A stretch of DNA of 44,049 nucleotides from Bacillota bacterium (GTDB lineage: Bacteria; Bacillota; Limnochordia; DTU087): assembly GCA_012519025.1 (NCBI GenBank), contig JAAYQZ010000040.1, forward strand, positions 69,294 to 113,342. The letters are read 5' to 3'. The notes below the pieces were generated by a model. It did not search any database and was not told where the DNA came from. It saw only the letters and a list, made by a program, of their open reading frames with translations. Shown piece after piece: positions 28,364 through 35,975 of the stretch (positions are counted from its first letter, which is position 1; each line of letters opens with the position of its first letter). The translations under genes and the position numbers were made by a program.

Positions 28364-28900
28364 TCACCCTTGATTTTGTCTCTTCGATTCTTTGAGCCGC
28401 TTTTCCAAACCCCGAATTTCGTCCCGGAGCTTTGCGGCTTCTTCATATTTTTCTTGACTGATGGCCGCCCGCTGTTTGTCCCTGAGTGCATCGATTTGGC
28501 GGCGCTGCTCCAAAGCAGCCCCTTCAACCCCGGGCAGTTTGCCGGCATGGGACGTAGTCCCTTGGATGCGCCTCAATAATGGCTGAATTTGGTCTTTAAA
28601 ATGATCGTAACATACGCTGCAGCCGAGCTGCCCTTTTTCTCTGATCTGATTAAAAGTTCGACCGCAATTAGGGCAATCCGCCGGCAGCGCTGTTTGGCCC
28701 ACACTTGGCGACGGTGCTGCCACTTGCTGAAGCATACCTGTCAAAAATTCTTGGAAAGTAAATGCTCCCGGAGAAATCACTCCAAGCTCACCTTTCGCCT
28801 GGGCACAGTGTTGACACAGATGCATCTCAGTTTTTGCATTGTTGACGATCTTGGTAATATGCACTGTAGCCGGACGTTTACGACACTCTTCACACAGCAT
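28364..28900 (-). CDS. mcsA: McsA, activator of McsB
   Basis: 178 residues. Four CxxC pairs form two zinc sites: CEEC (residues 3-6), CQHC (about 29-32), CPNC (about 76-79) and CSVC (about 94-97). The C-terminus has a UVR domain (EKYEEAAKLRDEIRGLEKRL). In Bacillus, McsA activates McsB and modulates CtsR during heat and oxidative stress. GGAGG lies 9 nt before the ATG. It is the second gene of the operon. Nothing is missing. Confidence 0.94.
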   Translation of the reverse strand: MLCEECRKRPATVHITKIVNNAKTEMHLCQHCAQAKGELGVISPGAFTFQEFLTGMLQQVAAPSPSVGQTALPADCPNCGRTFNQIREKGQLGCSVCYDHFKDQIQPLLRRIQGTTSHAGKLPGVEGAALEQRRQIDALRDKQRAAISQEKYEEAAKLRDEIRGLEKRLKESKRQNQG

Positions 28901-28935
28901 CTCCCGCTACCTCCTACCGAAGACTCTTTTGAAGA

Positions 28936-29406
28936 TTAATCACCATGAAGCAGCAACAAAAGCATAGAACGCAGTAAAACTGCTACAGCCCGTTCTATAT
29001 AAGCCTTATCTATTTTTTGGGCTTCCTGCCGCAGCAAAGCCCACACAAGCATTGCTTCGTCACGACCCAAATAGTCTTGATCGACGAGCCTAACCAATAA
29101 AGCTTCCGCTTCCTCTAACTCCAGTCGTTCACCGACCGTTTCGTATATCCAAGCATAAAGATCCTGCCTATGCCCGGGTTCCAAGCGAAATATGCGAATA
29201 TACCCACCACCACCGCGCCGGCTTTCCACAATATACCCCCGCTGACTGTTAAAACGGGTCTTTAGAACATAGTTGATCTGGGATGGCACACATTCAAATA
29301 GCTTTGCCAACTCAACGCGGCGTATTTCTAAACTGGGTTGTTCTGATTGGTCAAGTAGGGCTTTGATATAGCGCTCAATATGGTCAGCTAAGCTGCTGAT
29401 GGGCAT
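28936..29406 (-). CDS. ctsR: Class III heat-shock repressor CtsR
   Basis: 156 residues. The winged helix-turn-helix DNA-binding domain covers about residues 1-70: ISSLADHIERYIKALL, ELAKLFECVPSQINYVL, and the wing RRGGGGYIRI with the Gly-rich tip that senses heat in Bacillus. The C-terminal dimerisation/McsB-interaction domain follows. It represses its own operon through the operator at 29429-29445. A GTG at 29409 is directly before the chosen ATG, so the start may shift by one codon. Confidence 0.95.
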   Translation of the reverse strand: MPISSLADHIERYIKALLDQSEQPSLEIRRVELAKLFECVPSQINYVLKTRFNSQRGYIVESRRGGGGYIRIFRLEPGHRQDLYAWIYETVGERLELEEAEALLVRLVDQDYLGRDEAMLVWALLRQEAQKIDKAYIERAVAVLLRSMLLLLLHGD

Positions 29407-29428
29407 CACCCCCCCTTAACCTGAGGCG

Positions 29429-29445
29429 TCTGACCTTCTTTGACC
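29429..29445 (-). promoter_or_regulatory. CtsR operator of the ctsR operon
   Basis: Minus strand GGTCAAAGAAGGTCAGA, two heptads separated by three bases, differs from the consensus heptad repeat (A/G)GTCAAA-NAN-(A/G)GTCAAA at one base. It starts about 11 nt downstream of the -10 box at 29456-29461, covering the start-site region, where binding would block transcription. Confidence 0.88.
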
Positions 29446-29455
29446 TTCCGTGATC

Positions 29456-29484
29456 ATAATACCCTTTCCCGCAGGCAAATTCAA
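29456..29484 (-). promoter_or_regulatory. SigA-type promoter of ctsR-mcsA-mcsB-clpC
   Basis: Minus-strand TTGAAT (29479-29484), 17 nt spacer, TATTAT (29456-29461), with the CtsR operator just downstream. Confidence 0.78.
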
Positions 29485-29586
29485 CCTTCAGTAAATGCTT
29501 ATATAGGCTAAATCAGCCCCCAAATTAGCATTTCCCTATATTCTATGGATTACTGCACACGTTCTCTGCATATTCCTTGACTTCTT

Positions 29587-29603
29587 GGTCAGGGAAGGTC
29601 AAA
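29587..29603 (+). promoter_or_regulatory. Second CtsR-like operator, upstream of spmA
   Basis: Plus strand GGTCAGGGAAGGTCAAA has the same heptad-3 nt-heptad layout as the ctsR operator, with one perfect half site and one with two changes. It is 79 nt before spmA and about 100 nt upstream of the ctsR -35 box. It may be an auxiliary site for ctsR or a separate control of spmAB. Confidence 0.5.
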
Positions 29604-29681
29604 ACAGCTGCAGGTTAAGATGCTTCATGTTTTGGCGGCATCAGCATAGATATTTAACAGCGGTGTTTTGGGGGTGGTGTT

Positions 29682-30278
29682 TTGATCAATTGGATCTGGT
29701 TTTTCTTTTTAGGAGGCGGCATTTTGCTTGCCGCAACAGCAAACAAAGGTGCAGAGGTAACTGCTGCGGTGTTGGCAGCTTCCCAAGACGGGATAACGCT
29801 TGTGATCGGTCTTGCGGGGCTTATGGCCTTTTGGGCGGGTTTGATGGAAATTGCCGAGGCATCCGGTTTGACTAAAGTGTTGGCCGGACTCTTGCGGCCA
29901 ATAACAAGCCGCCTGTTTCCCGACATTCCTCCAGATCATGAAGCCATGGGGGCGATTATTTTAAGTATGGCCGCCAATATTTTGGGTATCGGCAATGCTG
30001 CAACACCGTTGGGCATAAGAGCCATGGAGAAACTTGAAGAACTGAACAACAATCCCGGTACAGCCACAGATTCAATGTGTACTTTTGTGGCCATCACAAC
30101 CTCTTCTCTTACTATTATACCAGTAACAGTCATCGGCATGAGATTGGCAGCGGGTTCAGCAGCTCCTGCCGATATTATACCACCGACACTTATTGCCACG
30201 GGAGCATCTACACTGGCTGCTGTCATAATTGATCTGATGTGGCGCAAATTGGGTCAGCACAGCGGAGGACAAGAGTGA
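29682..30278 (+). CDS. spmA: Spore maturation protein A
   Basis: 198 residues, integral membrane protein of the nucleoside recognition (Gate) family. In Bacillus SpmA and SpmB are needed for full spore core dehydration. Landmarks are WFFFLGGGILLAATANKG, GLAGLMAFWAGLMEIAEASG, MAANILGIGNAATPLG and MCTFVAITTSSLTIIP. The start is TTG with GGGGGT about 6 nt upstream. The stop overlaps the spmB start by one nt. The 272 nt gap upstream carries both CtsR-like sites and the ctsR promoter; no clear SigA promoter for spmA was found. Confidence 0.93.
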   Translation: MINWIWFFFLGGGILLAATANKGAEVTAAVLAASQDGITLVIGLAGLMAFWAGLMEIAEASGLTKVLAGLLRPITSRLFPDIPPDHEAMGAIILSMAANILGIGNAATPLGIRAMEKLEELNNNPGTATDSMCTFVAITTSSLTIIPVTVIGMRLAAGSAAPADIIPPTLIATGASTLAAVIIDLMWRKLGQHSGGQE

Positions 30279-30823
30279 TGACCGTATTTTTGCAGGCAAT
30301 GGAGTCAATCGGCAGCTGGGCAATCCCCGCTGTGGTTCTATTCATCCCACTTTGGGGTTTGATCAAAGGTATAAAAGTCTATGAGGTATTCATTGAAGGA
30401 GCCAAGAAGGGGCTTGCCGCCACTTTGAGGATCACCCCTTACTTAATAGCTATGCTGGTTTCTATCCGAGTGTTTAACGCGGCTGGAGGTCTCGACATCT
30501 TGACCGAGGCTCTTGCGCCTATCAGCAAACGCCTAGCTATCCCCCAGGCGGTCATACCTATGTTCTTGATCCGCCCTCTTTCCGGTTCCGGAGCTTTGGC
30601 GATGCTGGGGGATATTCTGAAAACCCAAGGCCCCGATACGTTAGCAGGGTTCATGGCTTCGGTTGTGCAGGGAAGTACTGAAACAACCCTGTATGTGCTT
30701 ACAGTCTATTTTGGTGCTGTGAACGTTTTTCGAGTGCGCCGCTCTTTGACGATCGGCCTGTGGGCGGACCTTGTGGGATTTGTCGCGGCGGTTTGTGCGT
30801 GCAGTTGGTTCTTTAAGGGTTGA
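30278..30823 (+). CDS. spmB: Spore maturation protein B
   Basis: 181 residues from the ATG that overlaps the spmA stop (GGAGG 9 nt upstream). It is a Gate-family membrane protein like SpmA, with about four to five helices. Conserved stretches are IPLWGLIKGIKVYEVFIEGAK in part, LIRPLSGSGALAMLGD and VVQGSTETTLYVLTVYFGAV, the last with the family STETT motif. It acts with SpmA during spore maturation in the known family. Length is normal. Confidence 0.93.
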   Translation: MTVFLQAMESIGSWAIPAVVLFIPLWGLIKGIKVYEVFIEGAKKGLAATLRITPYLIAMLVSIRVFNAAGGLDILTEALAPISKRLAIPQAVIPMFLIRPLSGSGALAMLGDILKTQGPDTLAGFMASVVQGSTETTLYVLTVYFGAVNVFRVRRSLTIGLWADLVGFVAAVCACSWFFKG

Positions 30824-30831
30824 GGCTTTAC

Positions 30832-30860
30832 ATATTTTACCAGACTTTGACACATACTGT
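30832..30860 (+). promoter_or_regulatory. Possible SigE-like promoter for the 60-residue gene
   Basis: ATATT-like -35 (from 30832), then CATACTGT (30853-30860), close to the SigE -10 consensus CATACANT, but the spacing is about 2 nt longer than usual. A TTGACA at 30848-30853 has no matching -10 box. Weak evidence. Confidence 0.25.
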
Positions 30861-30886
30861 AAGTAAAAGGTATGGGAGGGTGTGTA

Positions 30887-31069
30887 ATGTACAACCGCAG
30901 ATGCAATACTGTCGGGCAAGATGAGCGGATCAAGGTGCTCAAGGAGGCGATTAAGGCCATTGCTGAGCACCCAACCCTGGAGGTGAAGGCCAAACGGCGG
31001 GGCATTGAACCGCTGCAGTTTGCCTTAGATAAACTGCTGCACCAAACTGATTTGAAAACTGCGCAATAA
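30887..31069 (+). CDS. Unrecognised 60-residue protein
   Basis: Small, charged, probably soluble and helical protein. It starts MYNRRCNTVGQDERIKVLKEA, shown only to its first 20 residues, and continues with an IAEHPTLEVKAKRRGIEPLQ segment, ending in LKTAQ. GGGAGG lies 7 nt before the ATG, which I prefer over an ATG five codons earlier. It follows spmB by 63 nt and ends 6 nt from the convergent iolE stop. Context suggests a sporulation-time gene, but there is no family I can name. Confidence 0.65.
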   Translation: MYNRRCNTVGQDERIKVLKEAIKAIAEHPTLEVKAKRRGIEPLQFALDKLLHQTDLKTAQ

Positions 31070-31075
31070 GTGTTT

Positions 31076-31972
31076 CTAAAACCCCATCTGTTTTCTTAAG
31101 TAGCTGCGGGCTTTAACAGCATATTCCAACGGTGGGGCAACAGCCGGATCTTGCTCTGCTTCAACCATGATCCAACCTTTGTAGGCTGCTTCATCTAAGG
31201 CCCGAATAACAGGGCCAAAATCAATCATGCCATCGCCGGGTACTGTAAATACCCCTTGCTTGACAGATTCCAGAAAACTCCAGCCCTCTTGAGACGACTG
31301 CTCCATGATGGATTTTCTTAGATCTTTAAAGTGAACATGCCTGATGCGTTTGCCAAAATCCTTCACCATCTGCACAGGGTCGCCACCGGCAAACACGATG
31401 TGACCGGTATCTAAAAGAAGATGAACCAACTTGGGATCTGACCGCTCCATCAATGTTTCCACTTCAGAATACGTTTGAACCCCTGTGCCCATATGATGGT
31501 GATATACAATCTGCATGTTCTTTGCCTGAGCCAAGCGCCCCAACTCTTCCAGCCCGTCAATGAGTTGATCCCACTCTACTGCGGTGAAACTCGGCTTGTT
31601 CCCGTGCAAAGCCACATCCATTCGGCCTTGAATTGATTTCCCCTGTTCTGAAACAACGATGACCTTTGCCCCGCAGGCATGCAGGAAATCTCGATGCTTG
31701 ACAAACGCATCAAAAGTTTCTTTGGGGGTTTTCGTGGTGAAAAAACTGCTGAACCAAGCACTGGCAATAGACAGCTTTAAAGGTTCTAAAGCTGCAAGCA
31801 GAGTTTTTGGGTCTTTGGGGTATTTGTTGCCTACTTCACAACCCTCGAATCCTGCCTTTGCCATTTCATAAATGCATTGTTCGAAAGGAATATCCCCACC
31901 AAGTTCCGGCATATCGTCATTTGTCCACGCAATAGGAGCGATCCCTAACCTCACTTCGCCTTTTTTAAACAT
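31076..31972 (-). CDS. iolE: Myo-inosose-2 dehydratase
   Basis: 298 residues from the chosen start, a xylose-isomerase-like TIM barrel. Known IolE dehydrates scyllo-inosose to the trihydroxycyclohexane-dione acted on by IolD. Landmarks are LGIAPIAWTNDDMPELGGD, GFEGCEVGNKYPKD, IVYHHHMGTGVQT, LLLDTGHIVFAGGDP, and RHVHFKD with metal-binding His/Asp. I chose the ATG at 31972 because AAGGAGG lies 7 nt upstream; the GTG at 31978 overlaps that site. It is the last gene of the seven-gene operon. Confidence 0.93.
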   Translation of the reverse strand: MFKKGEVRLGIAPIAWTNDDMPELGGDIPFEQCIYEMAKAGFEGCEVGNKYPKDPKTLLAALEPLKLSIASAWFSSFFTTKTPKETFDAFVKHRDFLHACGAKVIVVSEQGKSIQGRMDVALHGNKPSFTAVEWDQLIDGLEELGRLAQAKNMQIVYHHHMGTGVQTYSEVETLMERSDPKLVHLLLDTGHIVFAGGDPVQMVKDFGKRIRHVHFKDLRKSIMEQSSQEGWSFLESVKQGVFTVPGDGMIDFGPVIRALDEAAYKGWIMVEAEQDPAVAPPLEYAVKARSYLRKQMGF

Positions 31973-31990
31973 TTCCACACCTCCTTGATG

Positions 31991-33859
31991 CTACCAATCC
32001 CTTGCCTTTTGAGCCGCTTCCTCATGCTGGTTTCTAGCAGCCAGTGTTTCCGGGTTTTCGGAAACTTCTGCTGCTCCCACCCGCCAATAAGACTCATATC
32101 CGCCGGAATGAGTGCCTGGAACAACCTTGATATCGATCAAGGTTGCTGTTTTTTCTGCTTGGGCCTTTTCAATTACCCCCGACAAATCCTTTAAGTCTGT
32201 GACTGTATAGGCTTTGGCTCCCAAGCTTCTCGCAATTCCCGCAAAATCAATTGTCATATAATCTCCATCAAGCCTATCTGTTTGTGTGCGGTAGCGCAGT
32301 TCATTTCCAAATCCTTCCCGGCTGCCGTGCTCTTTTTGCAGAGACTGGATGCATTGAAAGCCTCCGTTATCAAACATGACTATAGTTATCTTTATATTTT
32401 CTTGAACAGCTGTCAAAAGCTCTGAATGGAGCATCAGAAAGCTACCGTCGCTGACCAATGCGTAGGCATCCATATCCGGTTCCGCCATTTTGGCTCCCAA
32501 AGCACCGGCAATCTCATATCCCATACAGGAAAACCCATATTCCATATGATAGGTATTTGGCCCCCTGCACCGCCAAAGTCTTTGTAAGTCCCCGGGTAAA
32601 CTGCCGGATGCAGCGACAATGATATCGTTTTCTGTCAGATGCTCGTTAACTGTACCCAATGCCGCTGTTTGCGTGATGCCGGCCTGGGATTCCAAGGTAT
32701 AGAGGCGATCGATTTCTCGATTCCATTTGTCTTTTAATCCTGCCAAATAACCGGACATATAGTCGCTTCTGTAACCTGTTGATTTGAGAGCTTCAGTCAG
32801 GGAAGCCAAAGCCAGTTTTGCATCTGCCGGTAAAAATGTGGAAGACATTTTATGTCCATCTAAAGCCGCTACATTAATATTTAAGATGTCAACAGCGGGA
32901 TTTTGAAAGGCAGTTTTGGAGGCTGTGGTGAAATCGGTTAAACGGGTACCAACAGCTATGATCAGATCGGCATCTCGAGCTAAACGATTGGCTGCAATTG
33001 TACCGGTTGCACCAATGCCCCCCATATTGAGAGGGTGCTCCCATGTTAACACGCTTTTCCCGGCCTGGGTCACAGTGATGGGAATATTGAAGGTTTCCGC
33101 AAATTCACTGAGCTCATCATGGGCCAGGGAATAACGGACACCGCCACCGGCAATTATCAGTGGGCGTTTTTTCCCTTGAAAAAGCTTGACGGCTCTTTCA
33201 AGGCTGGTTTTTGCCGCCGGCCTGCGATCAATGTGAAAAACGCGTTTGGCAAAGAACTCTTCCGGGTACGGGTATGCCTCCCCCTGCACATCTTGGGGCA
33301 AAGCCAGTGTTACTGCACCGGTTTCGGCAGGATCAGTCAAAACCCGCATGGCATTCAAAGCTGCACTCATCAACTGTTCGGGCCTTTGGATGCGATCCCA
33401 ATATTTACTTACAGCTTGGAATGAATCGTTAACTGTCACACCGTAACTGTGCGGCATTTCCAACTGCTGAAGCACTGGATCCGGCTGCCGATCGCTGAAG
33501 GTATCACCGGGCAAAAGCAGTACAGGTAGTCGATTGATTGTAGCAGTAGCCGCACCGGTGATCATATTGAGAGCCCCGGGGCCAATTGAGCTTGTGCAGG
33601 CCATGATACCTAGACGATGTTTTTGTTTTGCAAAAGCAGTCGCGGCGTGGACGGCACCTTGCTCATTGTGGGCTTGATAATATTTTAATGAAAGGTCTCC
33701 TACATTCTCCAATGCTTCCCCGATACCCAGCAGGTTGCCGTGGCCGAAAATGCCGTAGACTCCGTGTACAAATTTGTATTCTACACCATCCATCTCCACA
33801 TACTGTGCATCTAAAAACTTAAGCAGTGCCTGGGCAGTTGTCAATTTTATTCTACCCAC
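31991..33859 (-). CDS. iolD: THcHDO hydrolase IolD (thiamine diphosphate enzyme)
   Basis: 622 residues. It opens the cyclohexane-dione ring to 5-deoxy-D-glucuronate. The N-terminal ThDP domain has the catalytic Glu in YYQAHNEQGAVHAA. The central domain has IIAGGGVRYS and GIGATGTIAAN. The C-terminal ThDP-binding domain has ALVSDGSFLMLHSE and the downstream DNGGFQCIQSLQ. The start is GTG, overlapping the iolB end by 8 nt, with AGGGGG 7 nt upstream. Length and motifs match IolD, and the gene is intact. Confidence 0.95.
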   Translation of the reverse strand: MGRIKLTTAQALLKFLDAQYVEMDGVEYKFVHGVYGIFGHGNLLGIGEALENVGDLSLKYYQAHNEQGAVHAATAFAKQKHRLGIMACTSSIGPGALNMITGAATATINRLPVLLLPGDTFSDRQPDPVLQQLEMPHSYGVTVNDSFQAVSKYWDRIQRPEQLMSAALNAMRVLTDPAETGAVTLALPQDVQGEAYPYPEEFFAKRVFHIDRRPAAKTSLERAVKLFQGKKRPLIIAGGGVRYSLAHDELSEFAETFNIPITVTQAGKSVLTWEHPLNMGGIGATGTIAANRLARDADLIIAVGTRLTDFTTASKTAFQNPAVDILNINVAALDGHKMSSTFLPADAKLALASLTEALKSTGYRSDYMSGYLAGLKDKWNREIDRLYTLESQAGITQTAALGTVNEHLTENDIIVAASGSLPGDLQRLWRCRGPNTYHMEYGFSCMGYEIAGALGAKMAEPDMDAYALVSDGSFLMLHSELLTAVQENIKITIVMFDNGGFQCIQSLQKEHGSREGFGNELRYRTQTDRLDGDYMTIDFAGIARSLGAKAYTVTDLKDLSGVIEKAQAEKTATLIDIKVVPGTHSGGYESYWRVGAAEVSENPETLAARNQHEEAAQKARDW

Positions 33860-34658
33860 GCTTGTGCCCCCTTTCAGGAAAAATCACCGCATCCCGAGCC
33901 ATTACCCACTCATGTTCCGGAACAAATGTGGGTATTCCGTACGGTGCATCCTCCAGGTGTCTGATCACCCAAATATAGTACATTGCATAACCAGGAGCTG
34001 TTACTTGTGGGTGTATCCGACCATCTAATATTTTAACAGAATCGCGGTGGTTCACTACAAAAGCTTCATCCCCCACGATACTGACGCCGAACCCACCGCT
34101 TGGTAAGAATCGGTAGTGATAGATCTCCGGCTGAGGATGGTGATGAGGCGAGTAACTCGACCATTTGCCGGGGAAGTTGACGACCTCACCGACGACTAAG
34201 TTGGCATCTGGTGCATTGGTTTTATCAAAAACAGTCCTGACGATTCTTGTTGAAGTTTCCTGCATTGTGCCTTTGCCCCGTTCTTCACTTCTGACATCAG
34301 AAGTGCCGTAAAATTTGGGTGGGAAACTGCCTTTTTGGCTGGTGCGGGTGATATTCAGCTCTACATCGGTGTGTGCCGTAAGAGTAAGCTGTGTGTCGGG
34401 CGGCAAATGAAGACAGCTGGCATTTTCGTGGAATAAAGATTCGCGCTTTGCCCGAACTTTCTCTGATGCAAATTCGAAAGTGATGTCACCGCTCATAAGC
34501 AGATACGCACTCTCTTTGGGGCTTTTCTCTTGATAAGTTTCGCCGGCTTCTAGAATCAAAAATCCAAAATCCATCATGGTATTGGCATGTGCTTCATCTT
34601 CTGTCGCAACTGTTGTATAACCCCGTTTAAAGGGACCATCAGCTCTTAAGTGATACAC
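33852..34658 (-). CDS. iolB: 5-deoxy-glucuronate isomerase
   Basis: 268 residues, a bicupin that converts 5-deoxy-D-glucuronate into 2-deoxy-5-keto-D-gluconate. The second cupin carries the metal-binding YSPHHHPQPEIYHYRF segment, and LDGRIHPQVTAPGYAMYYIW (in part) follows, typical of IolB. The start is GTG with GGAGGG 6 nt upstream. It lies 47 nt after the LarA-family gene and is coupled to iolD. Its product normally goes to the kinase IolC, which is not in this window. Confidence 0.95.
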   Translation of the reverse strand: MYHLRADGPFKRGYTTVATEDEAHANTMMDFGFLILEAGETYQEKSPKESAYLLMSGDITFEFASEKVRAKRESLFHENASCLHLPPDTQLTLTAHTDVELNITRTSQKGSFPPKFYGTSDVRSEERGKGTMQETSTRIVRTVFDKTNAPDANLVVGEVVNFPGKWSSYSPHHHPQPEIYHYRFLPSGGFGVSIVGDEAFVVNHRDSVKILDGRIHPQVTAPGYAMYYIWVIRHLEDAPYGIPTFVPEHEWVMARDAVIFPERGHKRG

Positions 34659-34705
34659 GTTTGACCCTCCTGTTTCAAAAGATATTCAGCAGGACGATTA
34701 AATTG

Positions 34706-35971
34706 TCATTCTAACCGGCCGGTGTTTGAGGTTTTCACTTTAGGCAAAGTGGATGCGCCGTAAGGAAATATGCCGTAAAGAGGTTCACCGCCTAAAAGTG
34801 CAAATCCGGCCTTGACTGCCGATTCCACGTTTGGGTAAGACTTGATTCCAACCAGCCCGTCATCGGTGAGTGCGGATGCAAGTAAGATTTTGTGCCTGAG
34901 GGCGATTTTACCAATTGCTGCCGCCTTATGGCCTCCTAAGATGAATTTTTGTCTAAGATCGCTCAGCAAATCGTTTGGACTCTTACCCGATGTCATCCAC
35001 TGTTTAAAGGTTTCGTTGCCATATCCTTCGGAACACTCGGCAGCCAGGACTATTACACCCCCACTTCGCACGGCCCGGGCGCAGTTGTCCAACGCCTTTT
35101 GTGCTTGATACAGATTAATATCTTTGGGAGCCCCGCCGGGACTGACTATGGCCAAATCTAAGACTTGGGGCACATCCACGATACCGGTGTTTTCAAGATG
35201 CTCGCAAAGGAGGCGGTGGGCCTGTTTGCTGTTTCCTGCCGCAGCTTTTATAACTTTGTGATCTTCATCAACAATCACATTTAAAATAAAGTCCACTCCC
35301 ACCATTGCTGCCGCTTCTTCAAGATCTTGACGCACAGGGTTGTTTTGTAAGCTGCCTGCTGATGCCGCATGTTCCACCATGTGACTGTGATTTCTATTGA
35401 TTGTAAGGGGTGAGGCAACCCCGGGTATTAATGCTTTAACCCCACCGGAAAACCCGGCAAAATAGTGAAACTCTACATTGCCAACACAAATGCGAAAATC
35501 GGCCTTTTCCACGGGCTGAAACACTTCAACAGGTGTACCAAGCCGGGTGGAACCAACTCTTACCACTTTGTTGATGTCATGATTAACTACATTTACACGA
35601 TTGAATATTTCCTGACCTACAGAGTCCTTAAGCTCAGAGTCACTCATGGCCCGATGCAAACCCAAAGCTATCACCACGGTGATGTTTTCATCCGGCACAC
35701 CTCCAGCATTCAACCGATTCAGCACAGGCGGCAGCAGTACCGAGTTGGGGCAGGGCCTGGTGTTGTCGCTGGTGATGATCACAACCCCCATGGCGGGCGT
35801 TACTTTCTGCTCCAAGGGGAAAGACGCAATCGGGGCATCCAAGGCCCTTTCAATAAGTTCAGTTTCACTTGCATGGGGAGGAAGCGTTGTTGGCTGAAAT
35901 GTCCCCACATAGCCTTTTTCGGGAAGTTTGAGCCCAATATGTTTTTTACCATAAGGTAAAAATATCTCCAA
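34706..35971 (-). CDS. LarA-family nickel-pincer racemase/epimerase
   Basis: 421 residues, related to lactate racemase LarA, which uses a nickel-pincer nucleotide cofactor. Residues that matter in LarA are all present: Asp69 and Arg72 (SDNTRPCP), His106 (GLHR), His169 (EFHYFAGFSGG), the cofactor-attachment Lys179 (GGVKALIPG) and His195 (NRNHS). The substrate is unknown; the wider family racemises or epimerises several 2-hydroxy acids. LarB, LarC and LarE are not in this window. The start is TTG with GGAAGG 9 nt upstream. It begins 4 nt after the phosphoglycerate-kinase-like gene. Confidence 0.88.
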   Translation of the reverse strand: MEIFLPYGKKHIGLKLPEKGYVGTFQPTTLPPHASETELIERALDAPIASFPLEQKVTPAMGVVIITSDNTRPCPNSVLLPPVLNRLNAGGVPDENITVVIALGLHRAMSDSELKDSVGQEIFNRVNVVNHDINKVVRVGSTRLGTPVEVFQPVEKADFRICVGNVEFHYFAGFSGGVKALIPGVASPLTINRNHSHMVEHAASAGSLQNNPVRQDLEEAAAMVGVDFILNVIVDEDHKVIKAAAGNSKQAHRLLCEHLENTGIVDVPQVLDLAIVSPGGAPKDINLYQAQKALDNCARAVRSGGVIVLAAECSEGYGNETFKQWMTSGKSPNDLLSDLRQKFILGGHKAAAIGKIALRHKILLASALTDDGLVGIKSYPNVESAVKAGFALLGGEPLYGIFPYGASTLPKVKTSNTGRLE

Positions 35972-35975
35972 GTTG

